Origin: Sphingopyxis sp.
GTDB taxonomy: Bacteria > Pseudomonadota > Alphaproteobacteria > Sphingomonadales > Sphingomonadaceae
Length of the DNA stretch: 64,000 nucleotides
Assembly: GCA_016463225.1 (NCBI GenBank)
Contig: JAEMRT010000013.1
Coordinates: forward strand, 1-64,000
Direction of reading: 5' to 3'
Part shown: one piece after another, positions 7,238 to 15,580 of the stretch
How the letters are laid out: every line of letters starts with the position of its first letter
Numbering within the stretch: position 1 is the stretch's first letter
Translations under genes and position numbers: made by a program
The notes under the pieces: model-generated
Databases searched by the model: none
What the model was told of the DNA's origin: nothing
What the model saw: only the letters and a program-made list of their open reading frames with translations

Positions 7238-8221
7238 TCAGAAAAAGCCGGCGGGCATCGGCGGCGTGGTGTCGTCCAGAAAGGGGATCACTTGCGCTGC
7301 GATCGTGGCGGCTTCGGCCATGACGCCGATGTGCGATGTCGCGGGCAGGATCGACAGGCGCGCCTTGGGGGCGGCGGTCATGAAACCCTGCGTTGCGACC
7401 CCGATGTCGCCGCCGCCGCGCAATTTGAACAGCTTGATCGCATGCTCAAAGGTGACACCATCGGCATCGCCCAATATGACCATCGTCTTGCCCGGAATCG
7501 CGCGCAACTGCGCGTCGCTATAGGCAAAGGGCGTCGCATCGATGTGCTTGATCGCCGCGACCAGGTCGGGAAAGGCGTCGGGGGTGGGCGACAGCCGTTT
7601 ATACTCGGTCTCCATCGGGGTGCCGACGAACATCTCGGGGGTCATCTGCGCGATGCCCGCCAACACTTCGGGAACCCAGCCATCGAGGCTGGCGGTGCCC
7701 GATATGATCACCTGTTTGCCGATGCGATCGGGGTGGCGCACCGCCATCGCGATCGCCGTGCTGCCGCCCATCGAATATCCCAGCACATCGGCGCGCGCGA
7801 CGCCCAGCGACGCCAGCACCGCGACGGCATCGTCGGCCATCTGGTCGTAACTTACCGCGCCGCCGACCTTGCCGGTACGACCGTGGCCGCGCGCGTCGAT
7901 CGTGATGACGGGGCGCGATGCGGCAAGGGGGGTGACGAACGGCGCCATCGCCTCGCCCGACATGAAGGCACCATGCAGCACCAGCAACGGTGTCTGCTTC
8001 GACGCCAGATCGCCATGCACCGCATAATAGAGGCGCATGCCATTGACTTCGGCATGGCCCGTCTTGGCCGCGCTTGCAGACGCTGTGGCGGTTGCGGGCT
8101 GCTGGGCGTTCGCCGGCTCGGGAACCGCCGCGACGACGGCCGTGCTGGCCAGCAGGGCGAGCGCTGCGGCAACGCCCGGATTGCGGCGGCGGAAACTCTG
8201 GAGGGGAGAAAAATCTGTCAT
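7238..8221 (-). CDS. Exported alpha/beta hydrolase
   Basis: A 327-residue protein. A Sec-type signal or anchor (about 14-40, AAALALLASTAVVAA, ending NAQQ) precedes an alpha/beta hydrolase fold. The oxyanion segment is LLVLHGAFMSG, the nucleophile elbow GYSMGGS, the acid region GDADGVTFEH and the catalytic His in PATSHIGVM. It is likely a periplasmic esterase or related hydrolase with unknown substrate. It is the only clearly exported enzyme in the operon. The start at 8221 follows an AGAGGACATATC leader. Confidence 0.87.
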   Translation of the reverse strand: MTDFSPLQSFRRRNPGVAAALALLASTAVVAAVPEPANAQQPATATASASAAKTGHAEVNGMRLYYAVHGDLASKQTPLLVLHGAFMSGEAMAPFVTPLAASRPVITIDARGHGRTGKVGGAVSYDQMADDAVAVLASLGVARADVLGYSMGGSTAIAMAVRHPDRIGKQVIISGTASLDGWVPEVLAGIAQMTPEMFVGTPMETEYKRLSPTPDAFPDLVAAIKHIDATPFAYSDAQLRAIPGKTMVILGDADGVTFEHAIKLFKLRGGGDIGVATQGFMTAAPKARLSILPATSHIGVMAEAATIAAQVIPFLDDTTPPMPAGFF

Positions 8222-8249
8222 GATATGTCCTCTTGGATTGGCGCGGCCT

Positions 8250-8468
8250 CTAGGTCCGCTTCCCTTTGATGTACGCGACGATCGACATTGCATGGCCGTG
8301 GCCCAGCTCGAAATCGGCCTTCAGCCAGTCGATCACCGCGCCGGGCTTGATGCCGGGGGCGAGGCCGTTTGCGTCGGCCAGACCCTTGTCGATCGCCAGC
8401 GTCTTCAGGTCGTCAGCCGACTTGCCGGTCTTGGCCTCGATATTGTCCAGATAGGCCTGAAAGCTCAT
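8250..8468 (-). CDS. DUF4287 domain protein
   Basis: A 72-residue protein: MSFQAYLDNIEAKTGKSADDL at the start, a central helix-loop with PGIKPGAVIDWLK, and the C-terminal ELGHGHAMSIVAYIKG. This matches the DUF4287 pattern. Its molecular role is unknown; relatives are often found fused to or beside SRPBCC-type proteins. The start codon overlaps the DoxX gene stop by 4 nt (ATGA), showing translational coupling. Confidence 0.85.
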   Translation of the reverse strand: MSFQAYLDNIEAKTGKSADDLKTLAIDKGLADANGLAPGIKPGAVIDWLKADFELGHGHAMSIVAYIKGKRT

Positions 8469-8881
8469 TGGTCCGCTCCCGTCCGGAGCGGTATCAGCGC
8501 GCGGACGCGCGGATCGCGCAGCCACAGCCCGCCCCACAGCATCAGGCCCAGATAAACGCCGAACAGACTATGGCTGAACAACGGGCTGCCGATCCGCACA
8601 TGGGTGGCGATCGCGCCGCCCAGATAGCCGGTGATCAGAATCGCGCCGAGGATCGCGGTGCGCGGCCAGATATACAGCAGCGTCGGGATCAACAGCAGGA
8701 GTCCAAGCAGATACATGGTGCCGGTATCGAGCGGCCAGCCGAGGCCCGGTGGGCTATATTTGATCGCGGTCTCGGGCGACGCCAGTTTCAGCCCGGCGTC
8801 GAAAAGGAGGAAAAGGATCACCAGACCGCTCAGGATGCGGCCGGCGATCAACTGACCCTTGGCGGGGACTGCATCGGTCAT
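8465..8881 (-). CDS. DoxX-like four-helix membrane protein
   Basis: A 138-residue integral membrane protein with about four hydrophobic segments (14-32, 54-70, 73-92, 103-121) and the DoxX-like signature GRILSGLVILFLLFDAGLKL at the N-terminus and GGAIATHVRIGSP before the last helix. DoxX-family proteins are linked to redox or thiol stress complexes in other bacteria; no role is proven for this type. Its stop overlaps the DUF4287 start, and it lies 25 nt downstream of the VOC gene. Confidence 0.83.
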   Translation of the reverse strand: MTDAVPAKGQLIAGRILSGLVILFLLFDAGLKLASPETAIKYSPPGLGWPLDTGTMYLLGLLLLIPTLLYIWPRTAILGAILITGYLGGAIATHVRIGSPLFSHSLFGVYLGLMLWGGLWLRDPRVRALIPLRTGADQ

Positions 8882-8906
8882 CTCTTCCTCCTCCTCTTGG
8901 CTGGCG

Positions 8907-9344
8907 TCAGGCGGCCGCTTCGGCGGGTTCGCCGGCGGGAATGGCGGCCGGGTCCATCCACATCACTTCCCAGATATGGCCGTCGGGATCTTCAAAGCTG
9001 CGGCCGTACATGAAGTCGCCATATTCCTGGGTCGGGGTCGGATCAGCCTTGCCGCCCGCGGCGGTCGCCTTGGCGACCTGCGTGTCCACATCGGCGCGGC
9101 TGTCGGCCGACACACAGAGCAGGACCTGCGCGGTCGTATGCGCGTCGGGGATCGCCTTTGACGTGAAGGTCGCCCATTTTTCATGCGTCAGCAGCATGAC
9201 GTGGATCGATCCTTCCTGAACCACCATGCAGGCGGCGGTGTGGTCGGTGAAGGCGGGGTTGTTGACCGCGCCGACCGCTTCATAAAAGGCCTGCGACCTT
9301 GCAAGGTCGGTCACCGGCAGGTTCACAAAAATCATCTGGGGCAT
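8907..9344 (-). CDS. VOC-fold protein, glyoxalase-like
   Basis: A 145-residue VOC protein: IFVNLPVTDLARSQAFYEAVG, a central GSIHVMLLTHEKW and the C-terminal YGRSFEDPDGHIWEVMWMDP metal-binding strand with the conserved Glu. Lactoylglutathione-lyase-like, with unknown substrate. It is the first structural gene after the TetR regulator (66-nt gap) and has AAGGAGAAAAACG before its ATG. Confidence 0.87.
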   Translation of the reverse strand: MPQMIFVNLPVTDLARSQAFYEAVGAVNNPAFTDHTAACMVVQEGSIHVMLLTHEKWATFTSKAIPDAHTTAQVLLCVSADSRADVDTQVAKATAAGGKADPTPTQEYGDFMYGRSFEDPDGHIWEVMWMDPAAIPAGEPAEAAA

Positions 9345-9410
9345 CGTTTTTCTCCTTGGGGGGTGTTTCCGATCAGCGCGGGGGCGCCGTCGGAACTGGT
9401 TTCTGCTGCG

Positions 9411-10106
9411 TCATGGTGCGCCGCGCTGTGCAAACAACATGCGGACATAACGCTTCAGATGGGTGACGCTTTCCCGCGCAATCGCCGGGTCGTTCGTCGT
9501 TTTGGCCAGGATGAAGCTGCCCTGCAGCACCGCCTGAATATGCTGCGCCAAACCGAGCGCGGTGACATCTTCGGGGGCGCCATAGCGCGCCATCGTCGCC
9601 TCGATATCGGGGGTCAGCGCTTCGCAATAGGCGTTGATGCTCGCCTCGCACGCGGCGCGGATCGCGTCGCTCGTTGCAAAGGCCTCCTGCACCATCGTGC
9701 CGACGAAGCAGGTGAATTCCTCGACCGGGCCGTCGAGCATCGCAAAGCGGAAATCGATATGGCCGATCAGCCGGCCCAGCGGATCGCCCAATTGGGTGTG
9801 GGGCGGCATTTCGAACATCGGCCGCGCGCGTTCGGTCCACGCCTCGGCTGCGGCAACCGCCAGCGCTTCCTTCGACGCGAAATGGTGGAAAAAGGCGCCC
9901 TTGGTCACCCCCGCTGCGGCGCAGATCTGGTCGACCGTCGTTGCCGCATAGCCCTGCTTGCGCACCGTGGTGTGCGCCGCCGCAATCAACGCCGCGCGCG
10001 CACTGCCGCGCGGTGCGCGCACCGCGGCAATGCCGGCCCCGACGCCGGACACCGTCTTGGCGGAGGAGCGGGGCTCGGGGCCGGAAGGGGGCTGATTCGT
10101 CGTCAT
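9411..10106 (-). CDS. TetR/AcrR-family transcriptional regulator
   Basis: A 231-residue repressor-type protein. An N-terminal low-complexity tail of about 35 residues precedes a TetR HTH: ALIAAAHTTVRKQGYAATTVDQICAAAGVTKGAFFHHFASKEAL. The C-terminal ligand domain contains FTCFVGTMVQEAFATSDAIRAAC, the pattern of the TetR C-terminal domain of AcuR/YxaF-like regulators. A palindromic operator begins 8 nt upstream of its ATG, so autoregulation is likely. The downstream minus-strand genes to 2446 are probably in the same transcript and under its control. Confidence 0.9.
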   Translation of the reverse strand: MTTNQPPSGPEPRSSAKTVSGVGAGIAAVRAPRGSARAALIAAAHTTVRKQGYAATTVDQICAAAGVTKGAFFHHFASKEALAVAAAEAWTERARPMFEMPPHTQLGDPLGRLIGHIDFRFAMLDGPVEEFTCFVGTMVQEAFATSDAIRAACEASINAYCEALTPDIEATMARYGAPEDVTALGLAQHIQAVLQGSFILAKTTNDPAIARESVTHLKRYVRMLFAQRGAP

Positions 10107-10114
10107 GCGAATCT

Positions 10115-10136
10115 ACATACCGACCAGTTGGTATGT
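10115..10136. promoter_or_regulatory. Palindromic TetR operator
   Basis: ACATACC (10115-10121) and GGTATGT (10130-10136) are perfect 7-bp inverted half-sites with an 8-nt spacer. The centre-to-centre geometry is usual for TetR dimers, and the ACATACCGACC/GGTATGT type is common for AcuR/YxaF-like regulators. It lies between the divergent tetR (start 10106) and comM (start 10261) genes, overlapping where the tetR promoter or leader must be. Confidence 0.8.
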
Positions 10137-10260
10137 TGTCAAATCCCGAAGTGGCCCCACGCTGCGTGGCACCTTCGCCAACATCCGAACCGGTGCGAAA
10201 AACGACTCGACCGCGCCCCATTTTGCCGCCAAAAGGCGCGAGAACAAACAGGGGACATTG

Positions 10261-11769
10261 ATGGTCGCGATCGTTTCCACCGTCGCCTATCTGGGGCTCG
10301 AGGCGCGCGGGGTCGAAGTGCAGTGCCAGATCACCCCGGGGCTGCCGCGCTTCGTCGTTGTCGGCCTGCCCGACAAGGCGGTCGGCGAAAGCCGCGAGCG
10401 CGTCCGCGCCGCGATCGCCGCGATCGGGCTGGCGCTGCCGCCCAAGGTCATCACGGTCAACCTGTCCCCGGCCGACTTGCCCAAGGAAGGCTCGCACTAC
10501 GACCTGCCGATCGCGCTCGCGCTGCTCGGCGTGATGGGGGTGGTCGACCCCGAAACGCTCAGCGCTTATGTGGTCGTCGGCGAACTCGGGCTGGACGGTC
10601 GCGTCGCCGCCTCCCCGGGGGTGCTGCTCGCGGCGCTCCATGCAGGCAGCCAGGATCGCGGCCTGATCTGTCCGGTGGCGCAGGGGCCGGAGGCGGCGTG
10701 GGCGGGCAATGTCGAGGTGCTCGCGGCGCCCGACCTCCTGTCGCTGCTCAATCATTTCAAGGGCAACGCCCTGCTGCCGCCGCCGCGCCCGGGCGAGGTC
10801 GAGCAACCGCGACGCATGGCCGACCTCGCGCAGGTCAAGGGGCAGGAGATTGCCAAGCGCGCGCTCGAAATCGCCGCCGCGGGCGGGCATAATCTGTTGA
10901 TGGTCGGGCCGCCGGGGGCGGGCAAGTCGCTGATGGCGGCTTGCCTGCCGGGCATATTGCCCGATCTCGACCCTGCCGAAGCGCTGGAAGTGTCGATGAT
11001 CGCCTCGGTCGCGGGCGGGCTGGAGGGCGGGCGGTTGATCCGCGCGCGCCCGTTCCGCTCGCCGCACCACAGCGCGTCGATGCCCGCGCTTGTGGGCGGG
11101 GGCCTACGCGTTCGCCCCGGCGAGGTCAGCCTCGCGCATCTGGGCATCCTGTTCCTCGACGAACTCCCCGAATTTCAGCGTAGCGTCCTCGATTCACTGC
11201 GCCAGCCGCTCGAGACCGGCGAGGTCAGCGTCGCGCGCGCCAACGCACATGTGACCTTTCCGGCGCGGGTGCAGATGGTCGCGGCGATGAACCCGTGCCG
11301 CTGCGGCCATCTCGGCGACCCCGCGCTGGCGTGCAGCCGGGCGCCGCGCTGCGCCGCCGATTATCAGGCCAAGGTCTCCGGGCCGCTGCTCGACCGCATC
11401 GACCTGCATGTCGAGGTGCAGGCGGTCAGCGCCGCCGACCTCGTCTTGCCGCCCCCCGCCGAAGGCAGCGCCGAGGTTGCAGCGCGCGTCGCGACGGCGC
11501 GGGCGCGCCAGACGACGCGCTATGCCGGGCACAAGGCGCGCACCAACGCCGAAATCGACGGCGAGTTGATGGAGGCGGTCGCGACCCCCGACGAGGCTGG
11601 ACGCAAATTGCTCGCGCAGGCGGCCGAAGCAATGCGGCTGTCGGCGCGCGGCTATACGCGCATCCTGCGGGTGGCGCGGACGATCGCTGATCTGGCGGGC
11701 GTGGGCGACGTCGGGCGCATCCATATCGCCGAAGCGCTGAGCTACCGACGGCAGGCGCCGCGCAACTGA
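10261..11769 (+). CDS. comM: YifB/ComM family Mg chelatase-like AAA+ ATPase
   Basis: A 502-residue AAA+ protein. The N-terminal ChlI-like domain (1-160) has ITPGLPRFVVVGLPDKAVGESRERVR. Walker A GPPGAGKS is at 216-223 and Walker B ILFLDE at 296-301. A Cys cluster (346, 348, 358, 364) and a C-terminal helical domain with SARGYTRILRVARTIADL follow. ComM is a hexameric helicase-like motor that extends branch migration of incoming DNA during natural transformation in some bacteria. The frame is open upstream, but the ATG at 10261 with a close GGGGACATTG leader gives the family length. Confidence 0.93.
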   Translation: MVAIVSTVAYLGLEARGVEVQCQITPGLPRFVVVGLPDKAVGESRERVRAAIAAIGLALPPKVITVNLSPADLPKEGSHYDLPIALALLGVMGVVDPETLSAYVVVGELGLDGRVAASPGVLLAALHAGSQDRGLICPVAQGPEAAWAGNVEVLAAPDLLSLLNHFKGNALLPPPRPGEVEQPRRMADLAQVKGQEIAKRALEIAAAGGHNLLMVGPPGAGKSLMAACLPGILPDLDPAEALEVSMIASVAGGLEGGRLIRARPFRSPHHSASMPALVGGGLRVRPGEVSLAHLGILFLDELPEFQRSVLDSLRQPLETGEVSVARANAHVTFPARVQMVAAMNPCRCGHLGDPALACSRAPRCAADYQAKVSGPLLDRIDLHVEVQAVSAADLVLPPPAEGSAEVAARVATARARQTTRYAGHKARTNAEIDGELMEAVATPDEAGRKLLAQAAEAMRLSARGYTRILRVARTIADLAGVGDVGRIHIAEALSYRRQAPRN

Positions 11770-12065
11770 TGCTCACCTTTGAAGCCACAATCATCGAATG
11801 GCGCGGCCCACCGCCCTATCTGTTCGCACCAGTCCCCGATCATCTGGTCGGCGAGGTCCATTATGCCGCGCGCGAAGCCAGCTATGGCTGGGGCATGGTG
11901 CCGGTGACGGCGCAGATCGGCGGAACCGAGTGCACCACATCGCTGTTCCGACGCGGCGACACCTATGTCCTGCCGATCAAGGTCGCCGTCCAGCGTGCCG
12001 AGGGGGTGGGGATCGGCGACCGGATCGCGGTGACGATGGAGATCAGCCGCATCATCCGCCGCTGA
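11769..12065 (+). CDS. DUF1905 domain protein
   Basis: A 98-residue protein with the DUF1905 pattern: FEATIIEWRGPPPYLFAPVP, GWGMVPVTAQIGGTECTTSLF and YVLPIKVAVQRAEGVGIGDRIAVTM. It is a small beta-barrel-like fold of unknown function, often fused to or beside YdeI-type proteins. Its start shares one nucleotide with the comM stop, so it is translationally coupled to comM. Its 3' end overlaps the convergent DUF2945 gene by 14 nt. Confidence 0.88.
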   Translation: MLTFEATIIEWRGPPPYLFAPVPDHLVGEVHYAAREASYGWGMVPVTAQIGGTECTTSLFRRGDTYVLPIKVAVQRAEGVGIGDRIAVTMEISRIIRR

Positions 12066-12273
12066 TTTCGCTGCCGAGTTTGAGCACCTCGCGACCGTCG
12101 ATCATCTCGATCAGATAGGCGGGATTGGCGGCGGATCCGTTGCGGACAATCCGCGCGCCCTTGATCACGCGCTCGACGCGCGTTTCGAAACGTTCGGAAA
12201 TGCGGCCATGCGCTTCGCCGCGGCCCCAGGTCCAGTGGACGTGGGCGTCGATATCGAACTGGTGCGCGGTCAT
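12052..12273 (-). CDS. DUF2945 (Tudor-like) protein
   Basis: A 73-residue protein whose core VHWTWGRGEAHGRISERFETRVERVIKG and NPAYLIEMIDGREVLKLGSE match the DUF2945 family, a small SH3/Tudor-like barrel also called hypervirulence-associated protein in fungi. Function in bacteria is unknown. It is convergent with and overlaps the DUF1905 gene, and lies 22 nt downstream of the bactofilin gene on the same strand. Confidence 0.85.
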   Translation of the reverse strand: MTAHQFDIDAHVHWTWGRGEAHGRISERFETRVERVIKGARIVRNGSAANPAYLIEMIDGREVLKLGSEISGG

Positions 12274-12295
12274 GCGAGCCCGGCGCGGGGCGAAG

Positions 12296-12763
12296 TCAGA
12301 TGCCCAGCGCCGACTTGTTTTCGACGACCTCGAGCGGCGGCGGTGCTTTGGCTACCCCCGCACCGTGGCGGCGATGCGCCAGCTTGCCATCGATCTTGCC
12401 GCCATTTTCGATCGTGATGTTTTCGTACACGACATCGCCGGTGATCCGCGCGGTGGCGTGGACGATCAGCGTCTTGGCCTCGATCGACCCGTCGACCAGC
12501 CCCGCGATCTTCGCGGTCTCGGCGACGACGGCGCCCTTGATCTCGCTGGCTTCACCCTGGACCAGATTGGCGCATTTCAGGTCGCCGTCGATCTTGCCAT
12601 CGACGTGCAGGTCGACACTGGCGGCAACATTGCCGGTGACGACGACGTCCGATCCGAGGATCGAAAAGGTCGTGTGACGTGCGCCGGTCGCCATCTTAGC
12701 GGGCACCGTGGGCAGCGATGGCACCGACTCGCTGGCTTGCGTCGTCTTTGACTTCGAGAACAT
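12296..12763 (-). CDS. Bactofilin
   Basis: A 155-residue bactofilin. A disordered N-terminal tail (1-30) precedes the repeated right-handed beta-helix core (about 32-130: FSILGSDVVVTGNVAASVDLHVDGKIDGDLKC... and ARITGDVVYENITIENGGKIDGKL), followed by a Pro/Lys tail. Bactofilins polymerise without nucleotide and scaffold localised cell-wall synthesis. Its coding sequence overlaps the upstream M23 peptidase gene by 68 nt. The bactofilin-M23 pairing is conserved where bactofilins direct peptidoglycan remodelling. Confidence 0.95.
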   Translation of the reverse strand: MFSKSKTTQASESVPSLPTVPAKMATGARHTTFSILGSDVVVTGNVAASVDLHVDGKIDGDLKCANLVQGEASEIKGAVVAETAKIAGLVDGSIEAKTLIVHATARITGDVVYENITIENGGKIDGKLAHRRHGAGVAKAPPPLEVVENKSALGI

Positions 12764-13904
12764 CGGCTTTGGCCTCCAGGAAGCGGCGAGGATTGACCGC
12801 GACGCCGTTTAGACGGACTTCAAAATGCAGGTGGCTGCCGGTCGAACGACCGGTCGAGCCCATTTTGGCGATCTGCTGGCCGGCGGCGACCTGCGTCCCG
12901 ACCTTGGATGTAAAGCCCGACAAGTGGGCATAGCGGGTTAAGATACCCTGACCATGATCGACCTCGACGACATTGCCATAGCCCGACTTCTGGCCGACGA
13001 AGCTGACGCGGCCGGGGGCAGCGGCAAGGATCGGCGTACCGATCGGACCGCGGAAGTCGAGGCCCGAATGCATCGCCGCGCCGCCAGTGAACGGATCGCT
13101 GCGATAACCGAAGCCCGACGACATCATCAGCACGTCGGCGGGGTTGCCCGACGGGACGGCGACGAGGGTGCGTTCGAGCACTTCCATGCGGAATAATGCG
13201 CCTTCGAGCGCGGCAAACGACGGGCCGAGCGCCTTGGCTTTGCCCATCCGGCCCTTGTACGGGATGAACGGACCACCGCGGCCGGCCGCGGCACCGCGGA
13301 CGATCGCGGCGGGATTGAGCCCGAGCTTGGCGACGGCTTCTTCGGCGTTGGCAGCGCGCAGGTTGACCGCGGCGAGCAGGCGGCTGGCAAAGCGTTCCTG
13401 CCGGGTTTCGAGGCGGGCGAGCGTCTGCGCCTCGGGGGGCAGGTTCGGGTCGATCGCGCTGGTCTTCAGCGGTTCGGATTTTGCCGCCGGTACGTTGGCC
13501 GCTGCCGGTGCGGGCTGGGCCGCCATCGCCTCGGTATCAATGCCGAAATGGGTTTCGGCGACACCTTCGAGCAGCGCCTGCCGTTCTTCGAGATCCGCAG
13601 CGGTTTCGGCGACATTGTCACGATATTTGGCGATCCGCGCTTCAGAAGCGGCGGCGGCGGCCTGTTGCTGCGCCACTGCGGCGCGCTCGCCTGAACTGAG
13701 CAATTGGTTGACGAGCACGGCGAGCGTCGCGCCGGCCCAAACGATCAGCACGACGCCGGCGATCAGTGCGACCCGCTTTTGCCAGACTGCGCTGATGCGC
13801 AGGAATCGAACATGACCATGCGTGCGAATGAAGATTTCATGGTCCTGAAACAGCGCGTTAAAGCGCTGGCGCCAATGGCGCAGGCCCGTGGATTTCGATG
13901 ACAA
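12696..13904 (-). CDS. M23 family metallopeptidase, membrane-anchored
   Basis: About 402 residues if the TTG at 13904 is used. A cytoplasmic N-terminus of about 45 residues precedes one transmembrane segment (VALIAGVVLIVWAGATLAVLV). A coiled-coil-like Ala/Glu-rich periplasmic region follows, then a C-terminal LytM/M23 domain with zinc motif H279xxxD283 and H358-L-H360. It probably cuts peptidoglycan cross-links. The start is uncertain: no in-frame ATG precedes the TM segment closely, and TTG is the best candidate. It is in an operon with, and overlapping, the bactofilin gene. Confidence 0.9.
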   Translation of the reverse strand: MSSKSTGLRHWRQRFNALFQDHEIFIRTHGHVRFLRISAVWQKRVALIAGVVLIVWAGATLAVLVNQLLSSGERAAVAQQQAAAAASEARIAKYRDNVAETAADLEERQALLEGVAETHFGIDTEAMAAQPAPAAANVPAAKSEPLKTSAIDPNLPPEAQTLARLETRQERFASRLLAAVNLRAANAEEAVAKLGLNPAAIVRGAAAGRGGPFIPYKGRMGKAKALGPSFAALEGALFRMEVLERTLVAVPSGNPADVLMMSSGFGYRSDPFTGGAAMHSGLDFRGPIGTPILAAAPGRVSFVGQKSGYGNVVEVDHGQGILTRYAHLSGFTSKVGTQVAAGQQIAKMGSTGRSTGSHLHFEVRLNGVAVNPRRFLEAKADVLEVKDDASQRVGAIAAHGAR

Positions 13905-14135
13905 GTGGCGACCCCATCTTGTTGTTATAAGGAGCCCTCCGCCCCGATTGATTGGCGCCTTAACAGGCCGTTTGCGGCGCGGCGAATCTTTGCGGGGCGA
14001 CTCGCGCCGAGTCGAACTCAACCTGCGGTGAACGGTGTCAAATGGCGGGAACGCTGTCATTTTGGCGGGAAATTCGCCGCGAATCGGGTAATATTATTGA
14101 CGGCTTGCTTACCAATTTTTGCTAGGCCCAAGCCG

Positions 14136-15542
14136 ATGAATCCCATGGCTAAAACCGAACCGTCCGGCACTGCCGACACGTCAGTGCTGCCGCAGCCGGG
14201 CAGCACCGCGCGCCCGCGTTCGGCGGTCAGCGCCGGGGTCGGTATCGTCGGGCTGGCGGGGCTGGTCGGCTATTTGCTGCTCGCAAGATATGCGCCCGAC
14301 ATCGCCGCGTTCCTCGGCATTGACTGGGGGGCACGCGGGCCGATGAGCGGCCCCAATTCGGCGATCGCCAGCGTGCTGGCGTGCGGCATTCCGATGGTGC
14401 TGTGGTCGGTCTTGGTCGACAAGGTGCACCGCAACCCCTCCACCGGGATCGACTGGACGCAGCGCCGTCCGTGGCGCGAAACAGTCGATATCAGCCTGAC
14501 CAAGCTTGCCGGACTGTGGGCGACATGGGGGCTGATCGCGCTGATCTATGCGACGATGCGCTATTATTGGACGGGCAATTACGCCTTTTCTATGGATCTG
14601 CTCGAACGCGTGGCGCCCTGGCTGCTGCTGGTGTCGGTGCCGTACATGCTGTGGCTCGACCGCCGGATGATCGAGCCGCGCGATGGCTGTTATCAATTCG
14701 GTCGCTGGCTGATTGCGCCCGGTCAACCGGTCGACGGGCGCGCGATCGGCCATCATCTGCGCGCTTGGGCGGTGAAGGGATTTTTCACCGCCTTCATGCT
14801 GTCGATCGTGCCGGGCAATTTTTCGGCGCTGGTCACCGTGCCGATGCGCGACGTGCTCGCCAATCCCTATATGACGGGCATCTGGGCGCTCAATTTCCTC
14901 TATCTGATCGACGTCCATATCGCGACGGTCGGCTATATCCTGACGCTGAAGCCGCTCGACGCGCATATCCGAACTGCGAACCCCTATGGCATGGCGTGGG
15001 TCGCGGCGCTGGTCTGTTACCCGCCCTTCATCCTGATGAGCGGCGGCCCGCTCGATTATCAGGTGAACGGTGCCGATTGGGGGCATTGGCTGGCGGGACA
15101 TGAGGCGTTGCTGATCGTCTGGGCGGTCGTGCTGGCAGGGCTGACCGCGATCTACAGCTGGGCGACGATGGCGTTCGGCATCCGCTTTTCGAACCTGACC
15201 CACCGCGGCATCATCACGCATGGGCCTTATGCCTTCACCCGGCACCCGGCCTATGTATCGAAGAATCTGAGCTGGTGGGTTGGCGCGATGCCCTTCCTCG
15301 CTACCGCCGGCGGCTGGGTCGAAGGCGCGCGCAACGTGGTGCTGCTCGGCCTGGTCAGCGGGGTCTATTATTGGCGCGCCAGGACCGAGGAAAAGCATCT
15401 CCTCGCCGATCCCGCCTATGTCGCTTACTGGAACTGGGCGCAGGAAAACGCCTTCGTCCCGCGCTTGTTCACGCGGATGACCGGACGGAAACGCCCGTTG
15501 ATCCGCCTTGAGCCCGACGAGCGCGTCGGACCCGTCGCCTGA
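14136..15542 (+). CDS. Multi-spanning isoprenylcysteine carboxyl methyltransferase (ICMT)-family protein
   Basis: About 468 residues with many hydrophobic segments. The C-terminal part contains the ICMT/PEMT signature LTHRGIITHGPYAFTRHPAYVSKNLSWW and a final EEKHLLADPAYVAYW helix, the SAM-binding region of this membrane methyltransferase family. The long N-terminal half (TM helices from about residue 30 to 300) is an extension beyond minimal ICMT proteins. Bacterial substrates are unknown, because prenylated CaaX proteins are not expected. Starts at 14136 and 14145 are both possible. It is a single gene on this strand. Confidence 0.8.
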   Translation: MNPMAKTEPSGTADTSVLPQPGSTARPRSAVSAGVGIVGLAGLVGYLLLARYAPDIAAFLGIDWGARGPMSGPNSAIASVLACGIPMVLWSVLVDKVHRNPSTGIDWTQRRPWRETVDISLTKLAGLWATWGLIALIYATMRYYWTGNYAFSMDLLERVAPWLLLVSVPYMLWLDRRMIEPRDGCYQFGRWLIAPGQPVDGRAIGHHLRAWAVKGFFTAFMLSIVPGNFSALVTVPMRDVLANPYMTGIWALNFLYLIDVHIATVGYILTLKPLDAHIRTANPYGMAWVAALVCYPPFILMSGGPLDYQVNGADWGHWLAGHEALLIVWAVVLAGLTAIYSWATMAFGIRFSNLTHRGIITHGPYAFTRHPAYVSKNLSWWVGAMPFLATAGGWVEGARNVVLLGLVSGVYYWRARTEEKHLLADPAYVAYWNWAQENAFVPRLFTRMTGRKRPLIRLEPDERVGPVA

Positions 15543-15580
15543 TCCGGGCGGGGCGAGCGGCCCCGAGCGGATAGCCGTCC

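Noticed and set aside
9183-10892. A 569-codon plus-strand frame across the VOC, tetR and comM region
   Set aside because: It runs antisense to the VOC and TetR genes and out of frame through comM; sequence is Arg-rich without a recognisable fold.
13905-14135. A small gene between the M23 peptidase and the ICMT-like gene
   Set aside because: The region has open frames but no ribosome site or codon pattern; it more likely holds the two divergent promoters.
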